The notes beneath the pieces were generated by a model. That model was not told where the DNA came from, did not search any database, and saw only the letters and a list, made by a program, of their open reading frames with translations. The translations under genes and the position numbers were made by a program. DNA of 64,000 nt from Curtobacterium sp. MCLR17_032 (GTDB lineage Bacteria > Actinomycetota > Actinomycetes > Actinomycetales > Microbacteriaceae), in the NCBI RefSeq assembly GCF_003234795.2, contig NZ_CP126268.1, forward strand, positions 3,286,001 to 3,350,000, read 5' to 3'. This document shows, piece after piece, positions 31,151-40,951 of this stretch. Each line of letters opens with the position of its first letter. Within the stretch, counting starts at the first letter, position 1.

Positions 31151-32129
31151 TGAACGTCAGCTCCTTCTTGTTCCCGAGGAGTCCCTGCGGGCGGAAGACG
31201 ATGAGGAGCATGAGCGCGACGCCGACGAGCACGTAGGAGAACTGCTCGGCCTGCTGGGCGTTCATGATCGAGTTCGGGATGAAGTCACCCGCGATGGTGC
31301 GGATGAACAGCCGGAGGACGAAGAACAGGATCGACCCGAGCACCGGGCCGAACACGGTCGCGGCACCACCGAGGATGAGCGCCGTCCAGATGAAGAACGT
31401 CATCGAGCGGCCCATGGCGTCCGGTTGTACCGAACTCGGCAGGACGTAGATGATGCCGCCCAGAGCACCGAGCGCGCCACCGAAGACGAGCGCCTGCATC
31501 TTGTACGAGTAGACGTTCTTGCCGAGGGAGCGGACGGCGTCCTCGTCCTCGCGGATCGCCTTCACGACACGACCCCAGGGGCTGCGCATGAGCAGGAACA
31601 GCACGAGGGTGAACAGGGCGACGAGGCCCCAACCGACGATGCGGATCCACCAGCCGTTGACGCCGTTGTTCGAGTAGCTGAACCAGAGGATCGTCGTGGT
31701 GCCGTCGGGCAGGAAGCTCAGGGCGTTGAACGGGTCGCGGTAGCTGGAGCCGGTGATGCCGTTCGAGCCACCGGTGGTGTCCGTCAGCAGACTCGACCGG
31801 CCGACCATGCGGATGATCTCGGCGCCGGAGATCGTGACGATCGCCAGGTAGTCCCCGCGCAACCGCAGGGTCGGGATGCCGAGGATCACCGCGAACACGA
31901 TCGAGATGGCCAAGGCCACGAGCACGGCCATGCCGAAGGGCAGCCCGTTCGTGATCGAGATCGCGAAGCCGTAGGCGCCGAGCAGCAGGAACGCAGCCTG
32001 GCCCATGTTGACCAGGCCGGTGAGGCCGAAGTGGACGTTGAGGCCGATCGCGGCGAGGGCGAACGCCGCGGTCGTCGGGGCGAGTGCTTCCTGCGTCAGG
32101 GAGCTGAGGAGTTGGAGGATGTAGTCCAT
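31143..32129 (-). CDS. livM: Branched-chain amino-acid ABC transporter permease LivM
   Basis: Membrane subunit, 328 aa, about nine helices. Seen: FGLTGLVNMGQAAFLLLGAYGFA, LRLRGDYLAIVTISGAEIIR (LivM hallmark), and the coupling segment SPWGRVVKAIREDEDAVRSLGKN. Ends in FRPQGLLGNKKELTF, typical of LivM. It lies 12 nt after livH in the operon livH-livM-livG-livF. Confidence 0.95.
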   Translation of the reverse strand: MDYILQLLSSLTQEALAPTTAAFALAAIGLNVHFGLTGLVNMGQAAFLLLGAYGFAISITNGLPFGMAVLVALAISIVFAVILGIPTLRLRGDYLAIVTISGAEIIRMVGRSSLLTDTTGGSNGITGSSYRDPFNALSFLPDGTTTILWFSYSNNGVNGWWIRIVGWGLVALFTLVLFLLMRSPWGRVVKAIREDEDAVRSLGKNVYSYKMQALVFGGALGALGGIIYVLPSSVQPDAMGRSMTFFIWTALILGGAATVFGPVLGSILFFVLRLFIRTIAGDFIPNSIMNAQQAEQFSYVLVGVALMLLIVFRPQGLLGNKKELTFSV

Positions 32130-32141
32130 GCGGGTGCTCCC

Positions 32142-33557
32142 TTAACCGATCCGCTCGGCACGGCCGAAGATGCCCTGCGGACGGAACAGCAGGATGAGGA
32201 TGAGGATGACGAGTGCGGTGGCGTACTTGAAGTCGCCAGGCAGCACCAGGTTGGTCAATTCCACGACGATGCCGATGATCATCGAGCCGACGAGGGCGCC
32301 GTAGGCCGTCCCGAGCCCGCCGAGCGTGACCGAGGCGAACATCAGGAGCAGGAGCTGCAGACCGGTCTGCCAGTTCACGCCGTTGAGCACGAGGCCGAGC
32401 ATCACACCGGAGAGCCCGGCGAGGCCCGCGGCGAGCGTCCACACGAAGCGGATCACGCGGTCGACGTCGATGCCCGAGGCCGCGGCGAGCGCCGGGTTGT
32501 CGGACACGGCTCGGGTGGCACGGCCGAAGCGGGTCTTCGCCAGGAAGAGCCCGGTGCCGATGAGGACCACGAGCGCGATGCCCATCGCGACGTAGGACTG
32601 CACCGTGAGGGTGATGCCGGCGAAGGTCACCGTCTCGGGGTTGCCCTGCTGGATGCGGACGGTCGCGGCGCCGAAGAAGTACTGGAAGGCGTACTGGGCG
32701 GCGATCGAGAGGCCGATCGTCACGATCATCAGCTGCGTGAGGCTGATCCGACGCTTCCGGAGCGGCTTCCAGATGCCGGCGTCCTGCAGGTACCCGGAGG
32801 CGGCGCAGAGCAGCACGGTCACGATCCCGGCGAGCCAGATGTTCCATCCGAGCTGGTTCGCGAAGACGTAGGCCAGGAGCCCGCCGAGGGTGACCTGCTC
32901 GCCGTGCGAGAAGCTCGACAGCCCGGTCGTGCCGTAGATCAGCGAGAGGCCGATCGAGGCGAGGGCGATGAGCAGGCCCAGGCGGATGCCGGAGGCGAAC
33001 TGCTGCCAGAACCGGGCGGCCGTGACGCTCGTGGCGGCGGTGGAGGTCGTCGCACCCTCCTGGTCGGAGAGCTGGAAGATCGTGCCGGCGTTGGCGTTGA
33101 CGTTGCCCTGGACCGTGCGGGCGGCGTCCTTCGCGTCGGTCAGGTACTGCCCCTTCGGCAGCGAGTCCTGGTCGACCTTGACCGTGTAGGCGCCGGCGGC
33201 GGGGATGCTGACGGACCAGCGTCCGTCGGCGTTCGTGGTCGAGGAGCCGGTGAACGAGCCGGGTCCGGTGACCGCGACGGCGACGCCCTCGGTAGGCTTC
33301 CGGTCGGAGTCGAGGATGGTGCCCTGGATGCAGCCGTTCGAGGTGCTGACGACGCAGGGCCCGGTGCTCGCGGGTGCGCTGCTGGAGGTCGGGCTGCTGG
33401 TCGCTGCACCGGCGACGGGAGCGAGAGCCCAGTCGACCGCGAAGGTGGCGAGGAAGGCGAGGAAGAGCACGGCGGCGAGGACCAGGCGACGGCGGCCTGG
33501 TGCCCCGCGGCGGAATCGGTGCGCGAGCACTGACCCCGGCGGAGTGATGGAACCCAC
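32142..33557 (-). CDS. livH: LivH-type permease with an added N-terminal extracellular domain
   Basis: Membrane subunit with an unusual front end. Residues 22-50 form a hydrophobic leader (LVLAAVLFLAFLATFAVDW), then residues about 66-165 form a small beta-sandwich like carboxypeptidase regulatory domains (GCIQGTILDSDRKPTEGVAVAV, NADGRWSVSIPAAGAYTVKV), with Cys68 and Cys76. The LivH body runs from about 185 (IGLSLIYGTTGLSSFSHGEQVTLGGLLAYV) to 471. Usual LivH is ~290-310 aa. GTG at 33557 has GAGAGG 7 nt upstream and puts a normal signal sequence at the front. The extra domain should face outside, near where the binding protein docks. Confidence 0.92.
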   Translation of the reverse strand: MGSITPPGSVLAHRFRRGAPGRRRLVLAAVLFLAFLATFAVDWALAPVAGAATSSPTSSSAPASTGPCVVSTSNGCIQGTILDSDRKPTEGVAVAVTGPGSFTGSSTTNADGRWSVSIPAAGAYTVKVDQDSLPKGQYLTDAKDAARTVQGNVNANAGTIFQLSDQEGATTSTAATSVTAARFWQQFASGIRLGLLIALASIGLSLIYGTTGLSSFSHGEQVTLGGLLAYVFANQLGWNIWLAGIVTVLLCAASGYLQDAGIWKPLRKRRISLTQLMIVTIGLSIAAQYAFQYFFGAATVRIQQGNPETVTFAGITLTVQSYVAMGIALVVLIGTGLFLAKTRFGRATRAVSDNPALAAASGIDVDRVIRFVWTLAAGLAGLSGVMLGLVLNGVNWQTGLQLLLLMFASVTLGGLGTAYGALVGSMIIGIVVELTNLVLPGDFKYATALVILILILLFRPQGIFGRAERIG

Positions 33558-33593
33558 GGATGAGCCTCTCGTTCGGATAGTCGAGGACCATAG

Positions 33594-35345
<1,752 letters not shown>

Positions 35346-35358
35346 CCTTTCCGCAAAA

Positions 35359-35416
35359 CGCAACGTGGGCGGTGCTCCGCAGCGGTATTCCGCTGCGAGG
35401 TGCCGCCCACGTTGCG
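35359..35416. repeat. Palindromic element, left copy
   Basis: Stem one is CGCAACGTGGGCGG with CCGCCCACGTTGCG; stem two is CGCAGCGG-tatt-CCGCTGCG, nested with 5-nt internal loops. It starts 14 nt after the guaB stop and likely also ends its transcript. A related element stands at 36377-36452. Confidence 0.85.
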
Positions 35417-35488
35417 TTCCGCGGGTCCACTCTCCACAGATCTCGCCGACGGGCGTCGCGCCGTCCGGTCCGCTCGCACTGTAGGGGG

Positions 35489-36358
35489 ATGGACGAACAA
35501 CCACGCTTCCTGCTGCTCCGCTCCGACGACCGGCAGTCGCAACACCGCATCCGCCGGGGCGAACTCGCCCGCGTCACGCACGGTGTCGCCGTCGACGCCG
35601 CCGAGTGGGAGCGCATGTCCGTCCGGGAACGCCAGCGGCTCGTGCTGGAGGCTGTGGTCACCACCGTGGGCGAGTGGCGTGTGCTGTCCCACCGCTCCGC
35701 CGGCCTGCTCTGGGGTCTGCCGGACGTCGACCGGCCGGACCCACGGGTGCACGTGACCGATGCCCTGATCGGCACGACGCACTCCGGCCGCCGGGTCGTG
35801 CGGCACGCCGCTCCCCTCGAGTCCGCTGCCGTGTCGACCGTCGACGGACGCCGGGTCACCTCGCTCCTGCGCACCGTGGTCGACCTGGCGCGCAGCACGT
35901 CGTACGAGAACGCAGTCGCGGTGCTCGACCACGTCCTACACGCGGGCTTGCTCGACGTCGACACCCTGCGACGCGCCCTCGCGGACTGGCCCACGCCTCG
36001 GGGCATCACACGGGCACGTCGAGCACTGCGGTTCGCCGACCCGCGCGCCGAGTCCCCGGGCGAGTCGGTCAGTCGTGTCCGACTCGATGAGGACGGCTTC
36101 ACTCCGCCGGTACTGCAGCAGTCCTTCGGGCGGTTCCGAGCGGACTTCTGGTGGCCGCGGTACGGCGTCGTCGGGGAGTTCGACGGGATGGCGAAGTACG
36201 ACGAGCCCGGGACCGTCCGGGACGAGAAGGCCCGGCAGTCGGCGCTGCTCCTCCGGCACGATGTCCGCACGGTCGTCCGCTGGGGATGGGTGGAGGTCCG
36301 CACCCCGGGTCGGTTGCAGGCGTTGCTGCGGGGGGCGGGCCTCCCGACCGGCCCGTGA
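35489..36358 (+). CDS. AbiEi-antitoxin-like / DUF559 PD-(D/E)XK protein
   Basis: A 289-aa protein of a family common in actinobacteria. The N-terminal third (LLRSDDRQSQHRIRRGELARVTHGVAVD) resembles the AbiEi antitoxin wing, with an RRGELARVTHGV core. The C-terminal part (RFRADFWWPRYGVVGEFDGMAKY) shows a D-x(n)-E-x-D-G-xx-K pattern like DUF559/Vsr-type PD-(D/E)XK nucleases. No AbiEii toxin gene is adjacent, so it is an orphan. ATG at 35489 abuts AGGGGG. The gene is bracketed by two related palindromes, which could mean it moved as a unit. Function unknown; regulator and nuclease are both possible. Confidence 0.72.
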   Translation: MDEQPRFLLLRSDDRQSQHRIRRGELARVTHGVAVDAAEWERMSVRERQRLVLEAVVTTVGEWRVLSHRSAGLLWGLPDVDRPDPRVHVTDALIGTTHSGRRVVRHAAPLESAAVSTVDGRRVTSLLRTVVDLARSTSYENAVAVLDHVLHAGLLDVDTLRRALADWPTPRGITRARRALRFADPRAESPGESVSRVRLDEDGFTPPVLQQSFGRFRADFWWPRYGVVGEFDGMAKYDEPGTVRDEKARQSALLLRHDVRTVVRWGWVEVRTPGRLQALLRGAGLPTGP

Positions 36359-36376
36359 GCGCGGCGGGCTGGCCGG

Positions 36377-36452
36377 CTCGCAAAACACAACCCCGGCGAC
36401 GACGCGCAGCGGAATACCGGTGCGAGAAGGCGCCAACGTTGCGTTTTGCGAG
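36377..36452. repeat. Palindromic element, right copy
   Basis: Outer arms CTCGCAAAAC and GTTTTGCGAG close a stem that includes CAAC/GTTG and GGCG parts, with the core CGCAGCGG-aata-CCGGTGCG. Core and AACGCAAC parts match the element at 35359-35416. Confidence 0.8.
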
Positions 36453-36536
36453 GTGGAGACCGTCCGGACGGACTCCTGACCAGGGGTTCCGGTGAGGCCG
36501 TTCAGAAGTGTCACGGCTCTGTAACGAAACACCCAG

Positions 36537-36580
36537 GTGTGCACTTCCGTCACACGGGCGAAACACATCGACCCTAGTTT
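36537..36580 (+). promoter_or_regulatory. Candidate control region of the binding-protein gene
   Basis: GTGTG-N9-CACAC (36537-36555) is followed by TAGTTT (36575-36580) as a possible -10, leaving a 75-nt leader. The inverted repeat resembles a Crp/GlxR site but has one base too many between the half sites. Confidence 0.35.
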
Positions 36581-36655
36581 TCTCCACATCCCACGCGGAG
36601 ACGCCGCGCTCGACCCGATGCGGTGGGGCCTCCGCGCAGAGAAAGGGTTCCACGG

Positions 36656-37993
36656 ATGATCAGAACCACCCGCGCCACCACGGCGCTGGCACTGGCGGGA
36701 GCTGCAGCGGTGCTCCTCGCCGCCTGTTCCACCTCGAGCAACGCCGGTGGCGGCTCCTCCGAGTCGGCCTCGGCCGGCGGTGCCAAGAAGGACCCGGCCG
36801 CGAGCTGCCAGGCCCCCTCGTCGCCCGGCACCGACCCCCTGAAGATCGGCACGATCCTGCCGCTGACCGGGTCGCTCGCCTACCTGAACCCGCCCGCCGA
36901 GTCCGGCGTCGGCCTGGCGGTCGAGGACATCAACTCCGCTGGTGGCGTGCTCGACAAGGACGTCACGATCGACCCCGCCACCGACTCCGGCGACAGCAAC
37001 GACATGACCGTGTCGAGCTCGGCCGCGACGAAGCTCGTCAACGCCAAGGTCCCGGTCGTCATCGGCGCCGAGTCCTCGTCCGTCACGCTCAACGTGATCG
37101 ACCAGCTCACGAGCAACTGCATGGTGCAGATCTCGCCGGCCAACACGGCGACCGACCTGTCCGGCTACTCGTCGCACTACTACCGCACCGCTCCGCCGGA
37201 CTCCGTGCAGGGCTCGGCGCTCGGCCAGCTCATCACGGGTGACGGCAACGCCAAGGTCGCGTTCCTGGTCTTCAACGACACCTACGGCACCGGTCTCCGC
37301 AACTCCGTCCAGCAGGCAGTCGAGGCCGCCGGCGGCCAGGTCGTCTACGGCGCCAAGGGCAAGGGCCAGGAGTTCCCGCCCGGACAGACCACGTTCTCGT
37401 CCGAGGTGACCGCGGCACTCGCCACGAAGCCCGACGCGATCGTCGTCCTGGCCTTCGACGAGACGAAGTCGATCATCCCCGAGCTCGTCTCGCAGGGGAA
37501 CAAGGCGAAGATCTACATGTCCGACGGCAACACCGCGGACTACTCGAAGGACTTCGACAAGGGCACCCTCGACGGCGCCCAGGGCACCATCCCCGGTGCC
37601 AGCCCGAAGGACGAGCTGAAGCAGCGTCTGGTCGCGTTCTACAAGAAGTCCTCCGGCAAGGACCTCGCGGACTTCTCGTACGCGGCTGAGTCCTACGACG
37701 CCACGACCCTCGCCGCCCTCGCCGCGGTGAAGGGCAAGGGCACCGACTCCGGCACCATCCAGGCCAACATGGCTGCGGTGTCCGGCGCTGACGGTGGCAC
37801 CGAGTGCTCGACGTTCAAGGACTGCAAGGCCCTGCTGGACAGTGGGAAGGACATCCACTACACCGGCCCGTCCGGCATCGGCCCGTTCGACAAGAAGAAC
37901 GACCCGTCGAGCGCCTACATCGGCATCTACAAGTTCGACAAGGACAACAAGCCGGTCTACCAGAGCGCCATCCAGGGCTCGGTCTCGAAGTAA
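36656..37993 (+). CDS. LIV-type substrate-binding lipoprotein
   Basis: Extracellular binding protein for a branched-chain amino-acid-type ABC importer, 445 aa. It begins with a lipoprotein signal ending in the lipobox LLAAC (Cys about 24), then a Ser/Gly linker, then periplasmic-binding fold type I: KIGTILPLTGSLAYLNPPAESGV, GVGLAVEDINSAGGVL, FNDTYGTGLRN, DAIVVLAFDET. Cys62, Cys175-like and CSTFKDC suggest disulphides. Nearly certainly the partner of LivFGMH, which is encoded on the other strand beyond guaB, so the transporter locus is split. AAAGGG precedes the ATG. Confidence 0.92.
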   Translation: MIRTTRATTALALAGAAAVLLAACSTSSNAGGGSSESASAGGAKKDPAASCQAPSSPGTDPLKIGTILPLTGSLAYLNPPAESGVGLAVEDINSAGGVLDKDVTIDPATDSGDSNDMTVSSSAATKLVNAKVPVVIGAESSSVTLNVIDQLTSNCMVQISPANTATDLSGYSSHYYRTAPPDSVQGSALGQLITGDGNAKVAFLVFNDTYGTGLRNSVQQAVEAAGGQVVYGAKGKGQEFPPGQTTFSSEVTAALATKPDAIVVLAFDETKSIIPELVSQGNKAKIYMSDGNTADYSKDFDKGTLDGAQGTIPGASPKDELKQRLVAFYKKSSGKDLADFSYAAESYDATTLAALAAVKGKGTDSGTIQANMAAVSGADGGTECSTFKDCKALLDSGKDIHYTGPSGIGPFDKKNDPSSAYIGIYKFDKDNKPVYQSAIQGSVSK

Positions 37994-38009
37994 CCGCACC
38001 AGCACCACG

Positions 38010-38043
38010 ACGGCCCCCGGCAGCAGCAGCTGCCGGGGGCCGT
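38010..38043. terminator. Strong terminator after the binding-protein gene
   Basis: ACGGCCCCCGGCA-N8-TGCCGGGGGCCGT, 13 bp, 16 nt after the stop. It also lies downstream of rarD on the opposite strand. Confidence 0.88.
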
Positions 38044-38106
38044 TCGCGTGCACCCGGCACCGGCCGGACAGGGGACGGACGGGAGGCCCGCCCCGCCCCC
38101 GTCAGT

Positions 38107-39060
38107 TCAGGCCGGCTCCGGCACGGGGACACGTCGGGCACTCCGCCGCGCAGCGGTGAACGAGTCGATCGTGAGCAGCACCAGCGCGAACCACACCACG
38201 CCGAAGCCGACCCACCGCGAGGGCGACATCGCCTCGTGCTGCACGAGCACCCCGACGAGCAGCTGCATCACGGGGGCGAGGTACTGCGTCAACCCGAGCG
38301 TCGACAGGCTGACCCGACGGGCCGAGGACGCGAACAGCAGCAGCGGCACCGCGGTCGCCGGCCCGGTCAGCACCGTGATCAGGACGTGCACGCCGCCCGC
38401 ACTCGCGAACGTCACGCCACCGGCGAGCCCGGTCACCCCGAGCACCACGAGCGCCCCGACGGCGATCGGCAGCAGCCACACGGTCTCGATCGTCAGCCCG
38501 CTCAGGGCGTCGACAGTGCCGCCGACGCGCTTCTTCACCAGGCCGTAGAGCCCGAACGAGAACGCGAGCGCCAGGGAGATCCACGGCATCCGCCCGTAGC
38601 CGACCGCGATGACGACGACCGCGACGACGCTGATGCCGACCGCGATCCACTGCAGCGGACGCAGGCGCTCGCGGAGCACCACGATGCCCAGGGCGATGGT
38701 GACGAGCGGGTTGATGAAGTACCCGAGGGCCGCTTCGACGGTGTGGCCGGTGGTCGTCGCGGCGACGTACACGGTCCAGTTGACCAGGATGAGTCCGGCG
38801 GCGATGCCCATGATCCCCATCACCCGGGGCTGCACGAGCAGGGCACGGGTCCGCAGCCAGGAGCGGGTGGCGAGGATCGCGACGGCGCAGAACACCAGGC
38901 CGAAGACGATCCGCCACGACACGATCTCGAACGCGCCGGCGGGGGCCATCGCGGCGAAGAGCAGGGGCATCAGGCCCCAGAGTCCGTAGGCGACGAGCGC
39001 CTGCACGACGCCGACGGATGCCTCGCTGCGCGCCGGGCGCGTGGGACTCGGTTCACTCAC
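38107..39060 (-). CDS. rarD: RarD-family EamA transporter
   Basis: A 317-aa drug/metabolite-superfamily permease with ten predicted helices and two EamA halves. RarD marks include YGLWGLMPLLFA at the start, ILVNWTVYVAATTTGHTVEAALGYFINPL, and LGLTQYLAPVMQLLVGVLV late. Substrate is unknown. GTG start with TAGGAT 6 nt upstream shows a leaderless promoter. Single gene. One copy of the dispersed repeat lies on each side (about 38076-38090 and 39103-39115), in opposite orientation. Confidence 0.92.
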   Translation of the reverse strand: MSEPSPTRPARSEASVGVVQALVAYGLWGLMPLLFAAMAPAGAFEIVSWRIVFGLVFCAVAILATRSWLRTRALLVQPRVMGIMGIAAGLILVNWTVYVAATTTGHTVEAALGYFINPLVTIALGIVVLRERLRPLQWIAVGISVVAVVVIAVGYGRMPWISLALAFSFGLYGLVKKRVGGTVDALSGLTIETVWLLPIAVGALVVLGVTGLAGGVTFASAGGVHVLITVLTGPATAVPLLLFASSARRVSLSTLGLTQYLAPVMQLLVGVLVQHEAMSPSRWVGFGVVWFALVLLTIDSFTAARRSARRVPVPEPA

Positions 39061-39066
39061 GGAACC

Positions 39067-39072
39067 ATCCTA
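39067..39072 (-). promoter_or_regulatory. -10 element TAGGAT of rarD
   Basis: Six nt before the GTG start. Confidence 0.6.
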
Positions 39073-39120
39073 GGAAGGCGAGCCGACGTCGGGTGCTGGT
39101 GGCGGGCCTCCCGGCAGACG

Positions 39121-39157
39121 ACGAACGCCCCGCCGGCCAGGCCGACGGGGCGTTCGT
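39121..39157 (-). terminator. groES terminator
   Basis: ACGAACGCCCCG and CGGGGCGTTCGT pair perfectly around a 13-nt loop, 10 nt after the groES stop. Confidence 0.88.
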
Positions 39158-39167
39158 GGAGCAGGTG

Positions 39168-39464
39168 TCAGTGCTCGATGACCGCGAGGACGTCGCGGGC
39201 GGAGAGGACCAGCAGGTCCTCGCCCGAGTACTTGACCTCGGTGCCGCCGTACTTCGAGTAGATGACCTTGTCGCCGACAGCGACGTCGAGCGGCACGCGG
39301 TTGCCGTTGTCGTCGATGCGACCCGGGCCCACGGCGACGACCTCGCCCTCCTGGGGCTTCTCCTTCGCGGTGTCCGGGATGACCAGACCGGACGCGGTGG
39401 TCTGCTCCGCCTCCACCTGACGGATGACGATGCGATCTTCGAGCGGCTTGATGCTGACGGCCAC
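39168..39464 (-). CDS. groES: Co-chaperonin GroES
   Basis: The 98-aa lid of the GroEL chaperonin. Seen: [24 protein letters not shown] (start plus mobile loop), [30 protein letters not shown] at 39464 is chosen because the family starts just before IKPLEDR and AAGAGG precedes it. groEL does not follow: the next gene downstream is rarD after a terminator, so GroEL must be encoded elsewhere. Heat control by HrcA is indicated by two CIRCE operators around its promoter. Confidence 0.97.
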   Translation of the reverse strand: MAVSIKPLEDRIVIRQVEAEQTTASGLVIPDTAKEKPQEGEVVAVGPGRIDDNGNRVPLDVAVGDKVIYSKYGGTEVKYSGEDLLVLSARDVLAVIEH

Positions 39465-39512
39465 GGTGACCTCTTCTTTCTCGGTACGTGTTCGGTACTG
39501 ACGAAAACCGGG

Positions 39513-39539
39513 TTGGCACTTCCCTCGGGAGAGTGCCAA
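39513..39539 (-). promoter_or_regulatory. CIRCE element 1 (HrcA operator)
   Basis: TTGGCACTT-N9-GAGTGCCAA, one mismatch from perfect symmetry and close to the CIRCE consensus TTAGCACTC-N9-GAGTGCTAA. Lies between the -10 and the groES start. Confidence 0.88.
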
Positions 39540-39544
39540 CCCCA

Positions 39545-39573
39545 ACTGTAGGACGTCACTGGCACTCGGTCAA
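39545..39573 (-). promoter_or_regulatory. groES promoter
   Basis: On the minus strand, -35 TTGACC (39568-39573) and -10 TACAGT (39545-39550) with a 17-nt spacer. The -35 falls inside CIRCE element 2. Confidence 0.85.
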
Positions 39574-39587
39574 TCCGAGTGCCAGTG
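39557..39587 (-). promoter_or_regulatory. CIRCE element 2 (HrcA operator)
   Basis: CACTGGCACTCGG-N5-CCGAGTGCCAGTG, a perfect 13-bp inverted repeat containing TGGCACTC-N9-GAGTGCCA. It covers the groES -35. The divergent methyltransferase gene begins 38 nt away and could feel this repressor too. Confidence 0.88.
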
Positions 39588-39624
39588 CGCCACGGCCGTG
39601 TCCGCCGCCTGGGAGGATCAGGGC

Positions 39625-40827
39625 ATGGACGCCGCCGAACTCACCCAGCTGCTGACCCCGGCCGGGATGGACCTGCTCGACCGTACGCCCTCGGTCTCCG
39701 ACGGTGGCGAGATCGTCCGGGTGGTCTCCCGGTTGCGGGCCGAGGGCCACGACCCCGCCCTGGTGGCGGCGGTCCTGACCCAGGCGAAGCTGCGGCAGAA
39801 GGCCCGCGGCAAGTTCGGCGACTTCGCGGCGCGGATGCTCTTCACCGAGGCGGGCCTCGAGCAGGCCACCCGGCTGCAGGTCGCCGCGCAGCACGCCGGG
39901 CGCTTCGCCGCCGCCGGACTGCAGCGGGTCGCCGACCTCGGCTGCGGGATCGGCGGGGACGCGCTCGCGATGGCGGCGCTCGACCTCGACGTCACGGCGG
40001 TCGACCGCGACGAGGTGACGGCTGCCGTCGCGACGCACAACCTGGCGCCGTGGCCGAACGCCCGGGTCACCCTCGGGGACGCCGCCGCGTTCGACCTGTC
40101 CACCGTCGACGGCGTCTGGATGGACCCGGCCCGGCGGACCAGCGGTCACTCCGACACCCGACGCCTGGCCGACCCGGATGACTGGTCACCCTCGCTCGAC
40201 ACCGTGTTCGCGGCGGCCACGACCACCCCGACCGGCGTGAAGCTCGGCCCGGGCATCGACCGCGACCTGATCCCCGACACGGCCGAGGCGCAGTGGACCT
40301 CCGTCGACCGGGAGGTCGTCGAACTCGCCCTGTGGTTCGGCCCCCTCGCCCGCCCCGGGATCCGCCGGGCGGCGACCGTCGTCGGCCCGCACGGCATCGC
40401 CGAGCTGACCGGCGCCGCCGACGCCGAGGACGTCGAGGTCGGACCGCTCGGGGACTACCTCTACGAGCCTGACGGCGCCGTCATCCGCGCGCGTCTGATC
40501 GGGGACCTCGCCCGCTCGATCGACGGCCGGATGCTCTCCGAGGGCATCGCGTACGTCACCTCGGACCAGGCCGTCGTCACCCCGTTCGCGCAGGGCTTCC
40601 GCGTGCTCGACACGATGCCGCTCGACGTCAAGCGCCTGGCCGCACGGCTGGCCGCGGACGACATCGGGACCGTGGAGATCAAGAAGCGCGGGGTCGACGT
40701 CGACCCCGCCGAGTTCCGCAAGCGGTTGCGTCTGCGGGGCCGTGGTCGCGTGACGCTGGTACTCACCCGACTGGAGGGACGACACACCGCCGTCCTGTGC
40801 GAGCGGCTCACCGACGTGGCCGGCTGA
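39625..40827 (+). CDS. Class I SAM-dependent methyltransferase with THUMP-like domain
   Basis: A 400-aa protein. Residues about 95-190 hold the SAM-binding Rossmann fold: VADLGCGIGGDALAMAAL, DVTAVDRDEV, ARVTLGDAAAF and WMDPARRT, the last taking the place of the catalytic NPPY-like motif. The C-terminal ~120 residues (VEIKKRGVDVDPAEFRKRLRL) are the THUMP-like domain of an actinobacterial family; the substrate, perhaps RNA, is unproven. GGAGG precedes ATG at 39625; a GTG at 39598 is less likely. Divergent from groES. Confidence 0.85.
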   Translation: MDAAELTQLLTPAGMDLLDRTPSVSDGGEIVRVVSRLRAEGHDPALVAAVLTQAKLRQKARGKFGDFAARMLFTEAGLEQATRLQVAAQHAGRFAAAGLQRVADLGCGIGGDALAMAALDLDVTAVDRDEVTAAVATHNLAPWPNARVTLGDAAAFDLSTVDGVWMDPARRTSGHSDTRRLADPDDWSPSLDTVFAAATTTPTGVKLGPGIDRDLIPDTAEAQWTSVDREVVELALWFGPLARPGIRRAATVVGPHGIAELTGAADAEDVEVGPLGDYLYEPDGAVIRARLIGDLARSIDGRMLSEGIAYVTSDQAVVTPFAQGFRVLDTMPLDVKRLAARLAADDIGTVEIKKRGVDVDPAEFRKRLRLRGRGRVTLVLTRLEGRHTAVLCERLTDVAG

Positions 40828-40858
40828 GCAGAGCGCCGGGCGGTGTCCCGCGCTCGTC

Positions 40859-40909
40859 GCGCGCCGGGCGGTGTCGCGCGCCGGGCGGTGTCGCGCGCCG
40901 GGCGCTGTC
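40859..40909. repeat. Three tandem 17-bp units
   Basis: GCGCGCCGGGCGGTGTC starts at 40859, 40876 and (one mismatch) 40893. A partial unit lies at 40832. The repeats fill the convergent gap after the methyltransferase gene. Confidence 0.8.
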
Positions 40910-40951
40910 CCGCGGCGCGTTCGTCGCGCGTCGCGGCGGGATCGGTCCGGG

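Noticed and set aside
35489-36358. A complete AbiE type IV toxin-antitoxin system
   Set aside because: Only the AbiEi-like protein is present. The next gene downstream is a transporter lipoprotein, and no nucleotidyltransferase toxin is in the window.
36537-36555. A Crp/GlxR binding site
   Set aside because: Half sites are right but the spacer is 9 nt where the consensus TGTG-N8-CACA requires 8; reported only as an inverted repeat.
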